This document shows, one piece after another, positions 17,035-25,147 of a stretch of DNA of 25,701 nucleotides (the first letter of the stretch is position 1; the number at the start of each line of letters is the position of its first letter). The notes under the pieces are model-generated. The model did not search any database and was not told where the DNA came from. It saw only the letters and a list, made by a program, of their open reading frames with translations. The stretch comes from QZLE01 sp033852135 (GTDB lineage: Bacteria > Pseudomonadota > Gammaproteobacteria > QZLD01). The position numbers and the translations under genes were made by a program. The stretch lies in the NCBI GenBank assembly GCA_033852135.1, contig JAWSVB010000021.1, forward strand, positions 1 to 25,701, read 5' to 3'.

Positions 17035-17167
17035 TTAATTTAAAGCAAATTAGGAAGTTTTTCTACTGTTAGATAAGTCTGCTTAATTATGCAAGATATA
17101 ACTACCTGCTCTGTTGATAACTGATTAGTTGAGCAATGTTCAAAAAAATGGTCTGTTAGTAAAAGTA

Positions 17168-17680
17168 TTAGAACTCAAAATCTGGAATGTTTAGTAATAT
17201 GAAAGTTACTTTTCAATTAATCGATTTTGTTCTGAACTCAATATCTCAGTTGTCTTGTACAGAATAAGGCACGATAATTTTTTCATTTTCGATTGTATCA
17301 TACACCGTAATAGCATTGAAATCTTCAACTGGATTGATTCGAATATATTTCATTGGATTAGGTGCATCATTGGGATATTGTATTTGAATAAATTTATTAG
17401 TTACTACAATTGTTTTTTCAGGTAATTTATCGAAAGACGCTCAATCAAATTCAAGTCATTCAGTAATTATTATATCTTTTGCTTTAAAATGATCTGGAAG
17501 GTATGTTTTTATTAAATTCCCGTTCAAATCTTTTTTAATAAATTCGTTGACTCAAGGCGGAAATCATTTTGGATTATGAATAATATCTATATTTGTGGGG
17601 GATGATAGTCATTTTAAAAAAAATATAGAAGTTATAGATAAAGCAATTATTCCTATGGCGATAAGTGTTCTGTTATTCAT
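17168..17680 (-). CDS. Recoded gene with UGA as glycine: small membrane-anchored protein
   Basis: Under the standard code this stretch is broken, but with TGA read as sense it is one frame from ATG (17680) to TAA (17168) of 170 residues, with TGA at codons 24, 39, 43, 75, 80, 145 and 156 and no internal TAA or TAG. Residues 6-23 are a membrane anchor. From residue 31 on it matches residues about 148-274 of the ordinary-code protein at 18100-18930: NP-K/E-x-FP-x-x-V, KDLNGN/TDLKGN, EDFNAITVYD/DEFNTVMVYD, DIEFR/EVEFR, KVTF/KVIF. TGA 39, 43, 75, 145 and 156 face Gly155, 159, 191, 254 and 265 of that protein, and TGA 80 faces Gly195 with a one-residue shift. The GGN codons at residues 10 and 54 show that both forms are used. 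Function unknown. An in-frame TAA five codons upstream fixes the start. Confidence 0.85.
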
Positions 17681-18099
17681 GAGTGTTATTGGTTAAAAAA
17701 TATATACCACATTGACTAAGATGATTATATTGAGTAATGCCATAAGTCAAATTATTGATTGTTGAATATGCTGTTTGGCGTGTTGACTTCTAGATAACAA
17801 AATTAGCAATAAAAATATTTGAATTAATATATGAAAATTACAATTGTTACAGATAGTAGGCCTTTCAATAATAAATAGTTGCTTTGGTATGACTGTCTGT
17901 TAAATTGGTATCTAGTAAGTGGCATTACAGTAAACTCTATATGCTGTTTGCAAACGTACTAAATGACAATTTTCAAATCATGAACTACTGCAAAGAAAGT
18001 TTTGTAACCACCTAGAACGCTTTATATTTATCTATGAGGAGTGCTCTTTATCGGAGTTGTGGATAGCAGAAATCAATGGATGTTAATTAGGGGATAAAA
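17681..18099. other. AT-rich divergent intergenic region
   Basis: The 419 bases separate the recoded gene (-) from its ordinary-code homologue (+). No coding frame or tRNA was seen. The 12-mer atatgctgtttg occurs at 17766-17777 and at 17939-17950; the second copy runs into the palindrome gtttgcaaac (17946-17955), a possible operator. A good ribosome site (aggggat) precedes the ATG at 18100. Confidence 0.5.
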
Positions 18100-18930
18100 A
18101 TGCTTCAAAATAAATTAATAGCAAAGGTTTTTTGTTTCACCTTATTACTATTATCTTCGCTGGTTAATGCGAAGTTCTTAGATATTAGTAAAAACGTGAC
18201 AATAACCAAAGCATCTCAAGACTTTGACAATATAAACAAGATTCTATTTGTAGATGTAAATGTTGCTAATAACTCTCAAGAACTTGTAGAAATTGGCTCA
18301 AGGTTGGTAATAAGCAATAGCAACTTTTCAGTTGTCAATCAAGATGGAATAGATGAAAAAGGTAATCCATTTTTTGTTATAAGGGAAGAAATTACTTTCG
18401 GAGATACCAAAACAATTAGAGTTAACTTTCCAGTGCAAAGAGGCATGAGGGAGCAAGATACTAAAAAGAAAAGTGAAAATGATCTTTCTAGGCAGAGAGC
18501 AAGAGCAGTTTTTGACGCATTAATATATGGAAATAAAGTGGATGTAATCGAAAATCCAGAGGGTTTCCCTAGCGGCGTTAAAGGAATTGTTAAAACAGAT
18601 CTTAAGGGAAATATTGTAACTACTTATGCTAAACAAAATATTGAAGATAAAGTTATTAAGATTAAAGAAGGAATTGATTATGGAAAGCCAGATAATGTGG
18701 AAATTTTAACTAATGGGTTTATAGAAATAACTTATTCTCCAGCCAATAAAGTACGTAAAATTGTTTCGATAAAATCACTGGATGAATTTAATACTGTCAT
18801 GGTTTATGATCCTGAAAATGAAGATATGGTGATGACACCTTATATAGTTAATGATAGAGGGGAAGTTGAGTTTAGGGTGATGCCAAATGACGGTAAGGTT
18901 ATTTTTTCACTTATATATATTTCTGAATAA
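18100..18930 (+). CDS. Exported two-module protein, homologue of the recoded gene
   Basis: The 276-residue protein has a signal peptide ending at VNA (residue 24). Residues about 30-120 look like a beta-rich module (VDVNVANNSQELVEIGSRL). Residues about 146-274 form the module shared with the UGA-recoded product at 17168-17680. I do not recognise either family. All glycines here use GGN codons (for example Gly155 GGT and Gly159 GGC), so the gene obeys the standard code. The next gene starts 13 bases after its stop with its own strong ribosome site, so the two are probably co-transcribed. Confidence 0.75.
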   Translation: MLQNKLIAKVFCFTLLLLSSLVNAKFLDISKNVTITKASQDFDNINKILFVDVNVANNSQELVEIGSRLVISNSNFSVVNQDGIDEKGNPFFVIREEITFGDTKTIRVNFPVQRGMREQDTKKKSENDLSRQRARAVFDALIYGNKVDVIENPEGFPSGVKGIVKTDLKGNIVTTYAKQNIEDKVIKIKEGIDYGKPDNVEILTNGFIEITYSPANKVRKIVSIKSLDEFNTVMVYDPENEDMVMTPYIVNDRGEVEFRVMPNDGKVIFSLIYISE

Positions 18931-18943
18931 TAGGAGGGGGATT

Positions 18944-21838
18944 ATGTATTTCAGATTATTAACAGTACTAGCTATATTAATATTTTCAAATTGTACCTAT
19001 GCTGCTTATGAAGGTAAGAAAAGAGTTAGAGTGGATGTTAATTATGACTCAACAGCTACGGTTTATATTGAAAAAGATATATCTAAGTATTTTAATAGAG
19101 CTAAATACAAGAAGGTAGGCGATAAAGAGTGGACTAGACTAGATACTGAAGTAAAGTCATTTAAGATTTTTGGTGCTGGCTTATACGAACTAAGAATTGA
19201 AGTTTTTAATCGCCCTTGGGATGTGACTATATGGAGACAAAATATTTATATTCCATATCAGCAACCAGAGAATGCCGAAGATTTGGCAAGGCAGTTTATG
19301 CCAGTTACAGTGTTCAATAAGAATGAAGAATACTTCCCTCAATCCCTTGAAAAAATTCTTTCATTTGAAGAGGGGATTGAACAAATAAAGATTTCAGGTC
19401 TTGATATGGATAATCTACATTATATGGGACAAGACTTGATGAACTATATGGAATTTAATGGTCATTCAGATGCTTTTTTCAACTTTGATTATCATGAAAC
19501 AACGTGTAATGTAATTTTATGTACCCCTTTGTTTATAAGGAATTCAACAAAAGAAGAATCTGGTTTTAATATAACTGATTCAGAGATTTACTGGGATATA
19601 TCAGAAGAAGATGAAGTAATATACTTAACATATTATTATTTTTATTCGTTTGACCCCAAAGATGGCACATCGTCTCAGCCAAATGGATTCTCTCATGCTC
19701 TTGACAGAGAATCATTTACTATAAAAATGGTTAAAGATCAATATGGTAAATATCAGCCAATTGATGTTACCTATGCTGGTCATTTAGAAGATCAAACAAT
19801 AAAATTTAAGGGTTGTGACAGTGATGAGCATTCAGAATGTGATTCAGGGAGATCGACAAAACTGCTAGATTGGAAAGGTGGAAAAACCACAATTGATTGG
19901 AAGTATATCAATAAAGTAGGAAAGCATCCTGTTATCTACAAGGCTAAAGGTGCTCATGCCATATATCCTGCATATGGTTTTTATTCTGTACTTACCTTAA
20001 CAGAACCAGCAGGATCTGTTGAAAACTCTCAGATATTGTTACCAAATGAAGAAAAGCTTGCCAAATTGGATTACAGCACCCAAGGTTTTTTGTCTTATAG
20101 TGGTTCGTGGGTTGATGTTAGATGGGCTTCTGATGAGAGGTTTCCTCCTTTCATAAGAATCCCATACTCAACATGGTTAAATAAAACAAATTACGCATTC
20201 AATAATTGTTTATCAGATGTGATTGTTAATGAAGAATGCCAAGAAGTTAAAAACTTCTTTAAGGAACTAAGGGGGTTAAATAATTACAAAGCTGCAACCA
20301 TAGAAGTTCGCGATGAGAATACAGGTGAAATTATTCCAAATGCAACAGTTTTAATAAAAGAGGCTAGTGGGTCTTTGATAGAGTCAGGAACAACTTTGTC
20401 TGACGGAATAAGAACTCTGTTTTTTGAACAAGAAGAAGGCACTTCATATTATATAGAAGCGTCATTGCCAGGGTATGAACAAGTTAGCTGTGATCCATAT
20501 AATATTATGTTTGCCTCATATCCAATGCCAAATAATGCAGAGAAATTGGTTTGTTATTTAAGAGAAGCCGCAAGCGAAGATATCAACCTGGAATTTGGTT
20601 TGGTTGGGTATTATCCATTTGAAGAAAATGCTAATAACGCTGTAGCTGGAGCAGATAATGGAGTCCCATCTTATAATGTTAGATTTGGAGTAGGTATTAA
20701 TGGACAAGCAGCTGTTTTTAGAGGTATAGATGCTCCAGGAAGTGTATATATTCCTAATTCATCATCATTGCAATTTGAAAATGAGGCTACATATTCCGTT
20801 TGGGTTCGCGTAGATAAGATGGGATATATGGATGGATATGGACATGGATATACAGGAAAAGGCGGAGGCGCTGTTTTCGCTAAAAGGCATGATAGAGCAG
20901 GGGCTGGATTTCAGTACCATGTTAGTAATACAGGAAAAGCTACTTCTTTTATACAGACATATGAAGATTGGGATGTCGGTGCATCAAGTTATTTGAGTCC
21001 TGAAAAAGAAATCGGAGAGTGGGCGTATCTAACAGTTACGTTCTCAAGTGAGAGTGGAACAAAGATATTTATAGATGGTGAATTGTGGCACAGTTACTCT
21101 CAACCAGTAAATTTTGAAAAAATGAATAGCGAAGCACTTTATATTGGTAAGTTTTCAGATCATTGGTATCCATTTATGGGAACTGTAGATGAATTCAGAA
21201 TTTACAATAGAATTTTGAATGATGATGAAATTAAGTTTCTATATGAAAACCCAGATTATAAAACATCTGTTAATGATAATAATCCATTACAAGGGATTCT
21301 CAATGATACAACCGTAGATGGAGACTCTTCCGTTAATGTTGAAGAAGATCAAATCCAGAATGATGGTATTTGGCAACATACTGCTGCTGGTTCAATATAT
21401 ACGCTTATTGGTGAATATAGTGGCTACGCTGAAATTAACTCATTTGGTATTTATGATGGAAATCAAAATCGCGTTGAGCTATTTTCTGGCGCTAATAATG
21501 CAGGAGACCAGGCTTTGTTGACTATTAAGGAAGATGGTTCTGTATATGTGAATTTCCAAGACTCTGGAGTAGATTTTTCAGGTGATACATTTGGTTTTTA
21601 TTTGGATTCAGGCGCAGGAGAAATTTTCTATTCAGAAAGCAGTTTGAATAACGGAGATGATCATATGCTCTCATATCAGGGTAAAGGTGATCAAATTCAG
21701 CTTCCTGGATATCCTACAAGTACGTGGAGTGAAAATGAATATGTGATAGCGTTCGAAGATTTACCTTATGAACATTCGGATATGGATTTCTGTGATCTAA
21801 CAATCTTTGTAGAGAGTGTTACACCAGTATCTCATTAG
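18944..21838 (+). CDS. Large secreted protein with LamG-like and DUF4114-like domains
   Basis: The start at 18944 follows the strong taggaggggg site and opens a signal peptide (MYFRLLTVLAILIFSNCTYA); an upstream in-frame ATG lacks one. The 964-residue product has a beta-rich N-terminal region of unknown type (to about 440), a carboxypeptidase-regulatory-like module near 450-520 (AATIEVRDENTGEIIPNATV), and a LamG/concanavalin-like domain at about 550-765 beginning GLVGYYPFEENANNAV and ending VDEFRIYNRILNDDEI. The end (about 800-964) resembles DUF4114, with the closing ENEYVIAFEDLP and DMDFCDLTIFVE. It is probably a surface or released binding protein. About 70 glycines and no in-frame TGA show standard-code writing. 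Confidence 0.8.
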   Translation: MYFRLLTVLAILIFSNCTYAAYEGKKRVRVDVNYDSTATVYIEKDISKYFNRAKYKKVGDKEWTRLDTEVKSFKIFGAGLYELRIEVFNRPWDVTIWRQNIYIPYQQPENAEDLARQFMPVTVFNKNEEYFPQSLEKILSFEEGIEQIKISGLDMDNLHYMGQDLMNYMEFNGHSDAFFNFDYHETTCNVILCTPLFIRNSTKEESGFNITDSEIYWDISEEDEVIYLTYYYFYSFDPKDGTSSQPNGFSHALDRESFTIKMVKDQYGKYQPIDVTYAGHLEDQTIKFKGCDSDEHSECDSGRSTKLLDWKGGKTTIDWKYINKVGKHPVIYKAKGAHAIYPAYGFYSVLTLTEPAGSVENSQILLPNEEKLAKLDYSTQGFLSYSGSWVDVRWASDERFPPFIRIPYSTWLNKTNYAFNNCLSDVIVNEECQEVKNFFKELRGLNNYKAATIEVRDENTGEIIPNATVLIKEASGSLIESGTTLSDGIRTLFFEQEEGTSYYIEASLPGYEQVSCDPYNIMFASYPMPNNAEKLVCYLREAASEDINLEFGLVGYYPFEENANNAVAGADNGVPSYNVRFGVGINGQAAVFRGIDAPGSVYIPNSSSLQFENEATYSVWVRVDKMGYMDGYGHGYTGKGGGAVFAKRHDRAGAGFQYHVSNTGKATSFIQTYEDWDVGASSYLSPEKEIGEWAYLTVTFSSESGTKIFIDGELWHSYSQPVNFEKMNSEALYIGKFSDHWYPFMGTVDEFRIYNRILNDDEIKFLYENPDYKTSVNDNNPLQGILNDTTVDGDSSVNVEEDQIQNDGIWQHTAAGSIYTLIGEYSGYAEINSFGIYDGNQNRVELFSGANNAGDQALLTIKEDGSVYVNFQDSGVDFSGDTFGFYLDSGAGEIFYSESSLNNGDDHMLSYQGKGDQIQLPGYPTSTWSENEYVIAFEDLPYEHSDMDFCDLTIFVESVTPVSH

Positions 21839-21848
21839 GTTATGCTTT

Positions 21849-21880
21849 ATTACCCTGTAGGAAATTTTCTACAGGGTAAT
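21849..21880 (+). terminator. Hairpin after the LamG/DUF4114 gene
   Basis: A perfect 12-bp stem, attaccctgtag and ctacagggtaat, with an 8-base loop lies 10 bases after the stop codon. No T-run follows, so it may be a stabilising hairpin or a weak terminator rather than a canonical one. Confidence 0.6.
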
Positions 21881-21938
21881 AACTTGCATTTTTCATATAT
21901 TCATTAAAATAATGACTGAATACTATTAAATTCCTGAT

Positions 21939-23081
21939 ATGCACCAACCAAGAAAAATTAACTTTTGAGAAGAAAGCTCATCTATCCAGCTTGAGTTGTT
22001 TCAGACTACTAAAAAACTGAATCTTTCTGAAACCTACGAGGCAATTCCAAAGGAAGTGTCTGCAAATGATCCTAGTATTAAGTGGATTGGTGATTGAATA
22101 GCTGAGTCCGTTGAAAAGCCGTTTACGATTGATGATAAGGTATTTGTTGCTGAGATCTCGCCAGCCAATTTTAAGAGCAGAATAACCAAGAAATTTAAGA
22201 GCCACTTTCCGCATTTACGTGAAGCGCGTATCGAGTACGCGATTATCTCAATGGCATCAAAACAAATAATGGAGATAGATTCCGACAAGGACAACAACAA
22301 GATCTTTTTCCTTAACACAACTTACTATCAGATTCAAAAAGAGATTATCAATGCGATTAACAAGCATGAGGGTAAAAACCTAAAGCCAAGTGATTGCCCT
22401 TATAATGTTTCCCATATCAAAGAGGCATTAGAGGTTTTGAAACGTGCAGATATTTCCGTAAAGAATGAGAATGGTGAAGGTGTATATATCTTCAATCGTA
22501 TCAAGGATATTTACATTGATAACAAAAAAGTAGTCATTGAAATCTGAAATATGATCTCAAATTACATAGTAAGCTGAGATTGGAAAGCTACCGATTCAGA
22601 CAGCATTCTTGCCTCAAAGTCGTTCTATCTTATCAAACTGAGAACTTTGTTTAATATGAAGTTCCGTTATGCGAAAAAAGGCGCAACCTTTAGTCCATCA
22701 CTGAGTTATATCGTTGATAAAATCAGCTTTCATGAATACAAGGAAATGAGAGTAACTCTTCGTAAGGTAGTTGAAATTATTAATTCAATGCACGAGGTTG
22801 AAAAGGTCGTTGTTGATAAGAAATTGGAAGGAAGAAAAATAATATGAGCCATCCTGTATATCCACCCTTCAGACAGTTTTATTGAAACAATGATTGAGAA
22901 TAACAAGATGACTAAACGTGCAAAAAATGCCTTTATTGATAGCCAGAATAAATTAATGATCGAGCCTCAACGTTCAGAATATGCAACAGAATGACAATAC
23001 AAACAGGCTAGAACTCAATACCATATAGAAAACTGAAAACTGCTTTTCGGTGACAGGCATAAATTAACCAATAGAAACTAA
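21939..23081 (+). CDS. Recoded gene with seven in-frame UGA codons: winged-helix, replication-initiator-like protein
   Basis: From ATG (21939) to TAA (23079-23081) the frame has 380 sense codons if TGA is sense. TGA occurs at codons 10, 53, 203, 213, 303, 352 and 366 (bases 21966, 22095, 22545, 22575, 22845, 22992, 23034); there is no internal TAA or TAG. Tryptophan is written TGG at least twice (KWIGD, DWKA), one of them two codons from a TGA, which argues against TGA=Trp. Seven other glycines use GGN. The protein is Lys/Ile rich with two winged-helix-like halves: HLREARIEYAIISMASKQ to GVYIFNRIKDIYI, and SKSFYLIKLRTLFNMKFRY to IINSMHEVEKVVV. This layout and the primase gene one base downstream suggest a replication initiator; that function is inference. 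No clear ribosome site. Confidence 0.75.
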
Positions 23082-23082
23082 G

Positions 23083-24084
23083 ATGAGAACACAGGATACC
23101 AGACAAATACCGATAACCGATTATCTTGATCGAATCGGGGCAAAGTTCGCCAGAACCCAAAGGGGAACAAACGGCCTTGAATATGTTTATCATAGTCCTA
23201 ACAGAGATGACAGAAAGCCATCTCTGTGTGTTAACGTAGAAAAAAATATCTGGTCTGATGTGCCGGAAGGCGTTGGCGGAAGGTTAATTGAGCTTGTATG
23301 CCATATTAACGGATTGAGTTTTGATGATGTTAGTAGGGCATTATCAATTTTGGATGGTGTTTTTCCGGTAGTGAAGCAATCTTCAAACAAGGTTGCTGAC
23401 ATTATCTCTGCGCCTTCTAAGTACAGCAAAAACGTATCAATCCAAACATCCAAGCCCCCGCAATCTTCAAAGAACAGCAAAAAAGGCGCAACTGGCTTAA
23501 AGAAAAAATCAGGTGCGATTCATATCCAGCAAGTAAAGGAGCTATACAGTTTTCCTTTAAAAGACTATCTGACACAAGAAAGAAAAATAAATCTGGATAT
23601 CGCAAGCAAGTACGTGAAAGAAGTTCACTGCCAAATTCCAGCTACCAATAAAACCTTTTACGCTATAGGCTTCCCTAGTGGGACAGCCTACGCTCTGAGA
23701 AATAAAAATTTCAAAGGCTTTGCCGGAACAGGTGCTGATATATCTATCTTCGATCATAAAACATCAAATATTTTACTATTTGAGGGATTTATGGATTTTC
23801 TGTCTTACCTTACTGCCAAAAATATAAAAAAACCTCCATTTACCGCTGTAGTGCTTAATAGTAGCGCCATGATCGGCAGAGTTATCAGTTATGTTCAAAA
23901 TAACCCCAATATTTCCAGTATCGACTATTTTCGTGATAGGGATGAATTAGAAGGAAAGAATACCGGTTTAAGAACCCTCAATGATCTAAAAGATCAGCTT
24001 CCTGTTACCAAGATTAATGACAAATCGGAAGCTTATTCTGAATATACGGATTTGAATGATTGGTTAGTGTGGGTAAGTGGGTAG
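23083..24084 (+). CDS. CHC2/Toprim-type primase of a mobile element
   Basis: The 333-residue protein has an N-terminal primase-like domain (about 8-90: ITDYLDRIGAKF, YHSPNRDDRKPSLCVN, GGRLIELVCHINGLSF) similar to CHC2 domains of mobilisable-element primases but without the zinc-binding cysteine set. After a Ser/Lys-rich linker comes a Toprim domain (about 200-330) with the catalytic Glu in ILLFEGFMDFLSYL and the acidic pair in YFRDRDELEGKNTG. It should make primers or assist replication of the element. It starts one base after the stop of the recoded gene, so translation is probably coupled. About two dozen glycines are all GGN, so this gene is written in the standard code. Confidence 0.85.
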   Translation: MRTQDTRQIPITDYLDRIGAKFARTQRGTNGLEYVYHSPNRDDRKPSLCVNVEKNIWSDVPEGVGGRLIELVCHINGLSFDDVSRALSILDGVFPVVKQSSNKVADIISAPSKYSKNVSIQTSKPPQSSKNSKKGATGLKKKSGAIHIQQVKELYSFPLKDYLTQERKINLDIASKYVKEVHCQIPATNKTFYAIGFPSGTAYALRNKNFKGFAGTGADISIFDHKTSNILLFEGFMDFLSYLTAKNIKKPPFTAVVLNSSAMIGRVISYVQNNPNISSIDYFRDRDELEGKNTGLRTLNDLKDQLPVTKINDKSEAYSEYTDLNDWLVWVSG

Positions 24085-24507
24085 AGTTAATGGAGTTTTT
24101 GCAGTTTGAAGTGGCAGCTTAAAAACATAGGTGTAACCGTTCAAGACAATGTTGGATTTTGTAAAAAAGAAGCTTATTGTTGTTTAGCGATGAAGGTAAG
24201 GCTGAGTTGGTTTAATTATGGTAGCAACTCCCCTAAGGGGTAACTGGTTCATTGTCGGTCAACCTGCATTGCTTCGGTCATTTCCAACTATTGTATGAAT
24301 TAACATAGCTATATATTGTCAGACTGATAGCTTGGTTTTGCCTTATAGGTGCCTTACTTCACTTCGGCTCTACCACCCTAGACAGAAATCCGATTTATCT
24401 AGGCCCGCCGTTATCCAAAAGTTTTGTCAAAATATGCCCTCCTCTTTTGATATTAAGTGAATTTGTAATTTAGCATGTGCTAATAATACAGTCAATAAGC
24501 AGGGCTG
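24085..24507. other. Intergenic region between convergent primase and minus-strand genes
   Basis: No gene was found in these 423 bases on either strand, also when TGA is read as sense. It holds a compact palindrome, cccctaagggg (24230-24240). Position after the initiator/primase pair makes an origin of replication possible, but no iterons were seen. Confidence 0.45.
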
Positions 24508-25137
24508 TTATTGCACATTTCGATCAAGCATAAGAAGTAAATTATCGATATGCCTAGGTGATAAATTAATATTGTATTTGTTATTAATATAAGTTCTGAG
24601 TGCAAGACATTTTTCAAATAACTTTCTATATTCATTATCAGATTCATAGTTAGATTTTCTGATGTTTCCTGTGTAATCACTTAGTTTGGAAATTGATTTC
24701 AATGCTCTGCTATCATAAATAAAGTATAAATTTGGAAAATGGAAATGGAGATATTTTGATGCCAAAGAACGTTTTTGGAGTTGGCTAATGTCAGTAAATA
24801 ATTTTGTTACCTTTTTGTGAGTTTCAAGAATACAAGGAATAGAATTCTTATTAATTGTTTTATATTTTTTTAGAGCACTAAACCAGCTATCTATTGATGA
24901 GTTATAGATGATAGGGGCTACTTTATCCATATAGAAGTCCTCCCCTGGTTTTACAGCTTCAGATTTGCGGCGTTCAATGGCCGCGGCATATGATCTGCCA
25001 ATGAGCCAAACTTTGGCCAATATTTCTGGGTAGTCTTGATGTTGAGGGTTTTTTTTACATAAATCATATAGCACCCTGTTGCCAAGGTCCCAGGCAGATT
25101 CATCAATAACTTTATTAATTGTTTTTTTATTGAGCAC
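24508..25137 (-). CDS. Uncharacterised protein encoded next to uracil-DNA glycosylase
   Basis: I chose the GTG at 25137 because taggag lies nine bases upstream and the conserved-looking part starts right after it (209 residues); a longer frame to 25251 would overlap the neighbour. The protein is soluble and helical, with WDLGNRVLYDLC, AKVWLIGRSYAAAIERRK, a striking LASKYLHFHFPNLYFIYDSRA centre (near residue 150; 21 residues counted by position, key elements HFHFP and YDSRA) and LSPRHIDNLLLML near the end. I do not recognise the family; a helical DNA-glycosylase-like fold is a weak guess. It starts 10 bases after the glycosylase stop, so the two form an operon. No in-frame TGA. Confidence 0.75.
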   Translation of the reverse strand: MLNKKTINKVIDESAWDLGNRVLYDLCKKNPQHQDYPEILAKVWLIGRSYAAAIERRKSEAVKPGEDFYMDKVAPIIYNSSIDSWFSALKKYKTINKNSIPCILETHKKVTKLFTDISQLQKRSLASKYLHFHFPNLYFIYDSRALKSISKLSDYTGNIRKSNYESDNEYRKLFEKCLALRTYINNKYNINLSPRHIDNLLLMLDRNVQ

Positions 25138-25147
25138 AATATTGCTC

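Noticed and set aside
17168..17680. TGA read as tryptophan (code 4) rather than glycine
   Set aside because: Alignment with the protein at 18100-18930 places six of seven TGA codons opposite glycine and none opposite tryptophan.
16979..18099. A suppressor tRNA-Gly(UCA) gene accompanying the recoded genes
   Set aside because: I looked for T-arm and acceptor pairings here and in 24085-24507 and found none by eye; a covariance-model scan would be needed to be certain.
21939..23081. Ordinary pseudogene with accumulated nonsense mutations
   Set aside because: All seven interruptions are TGA, with no TAA/TAG and no frameshift across 380 codons; a decaying AT-rich gene would show TAA and TAG as well.
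24340..24400. Stretch with cacttcggctctaccaccctag resembling part of a tRNA or att remnant
   Set aside because: No cloverleaf can be formed and the similarity to the tRNA-Leu acceptor is too short.
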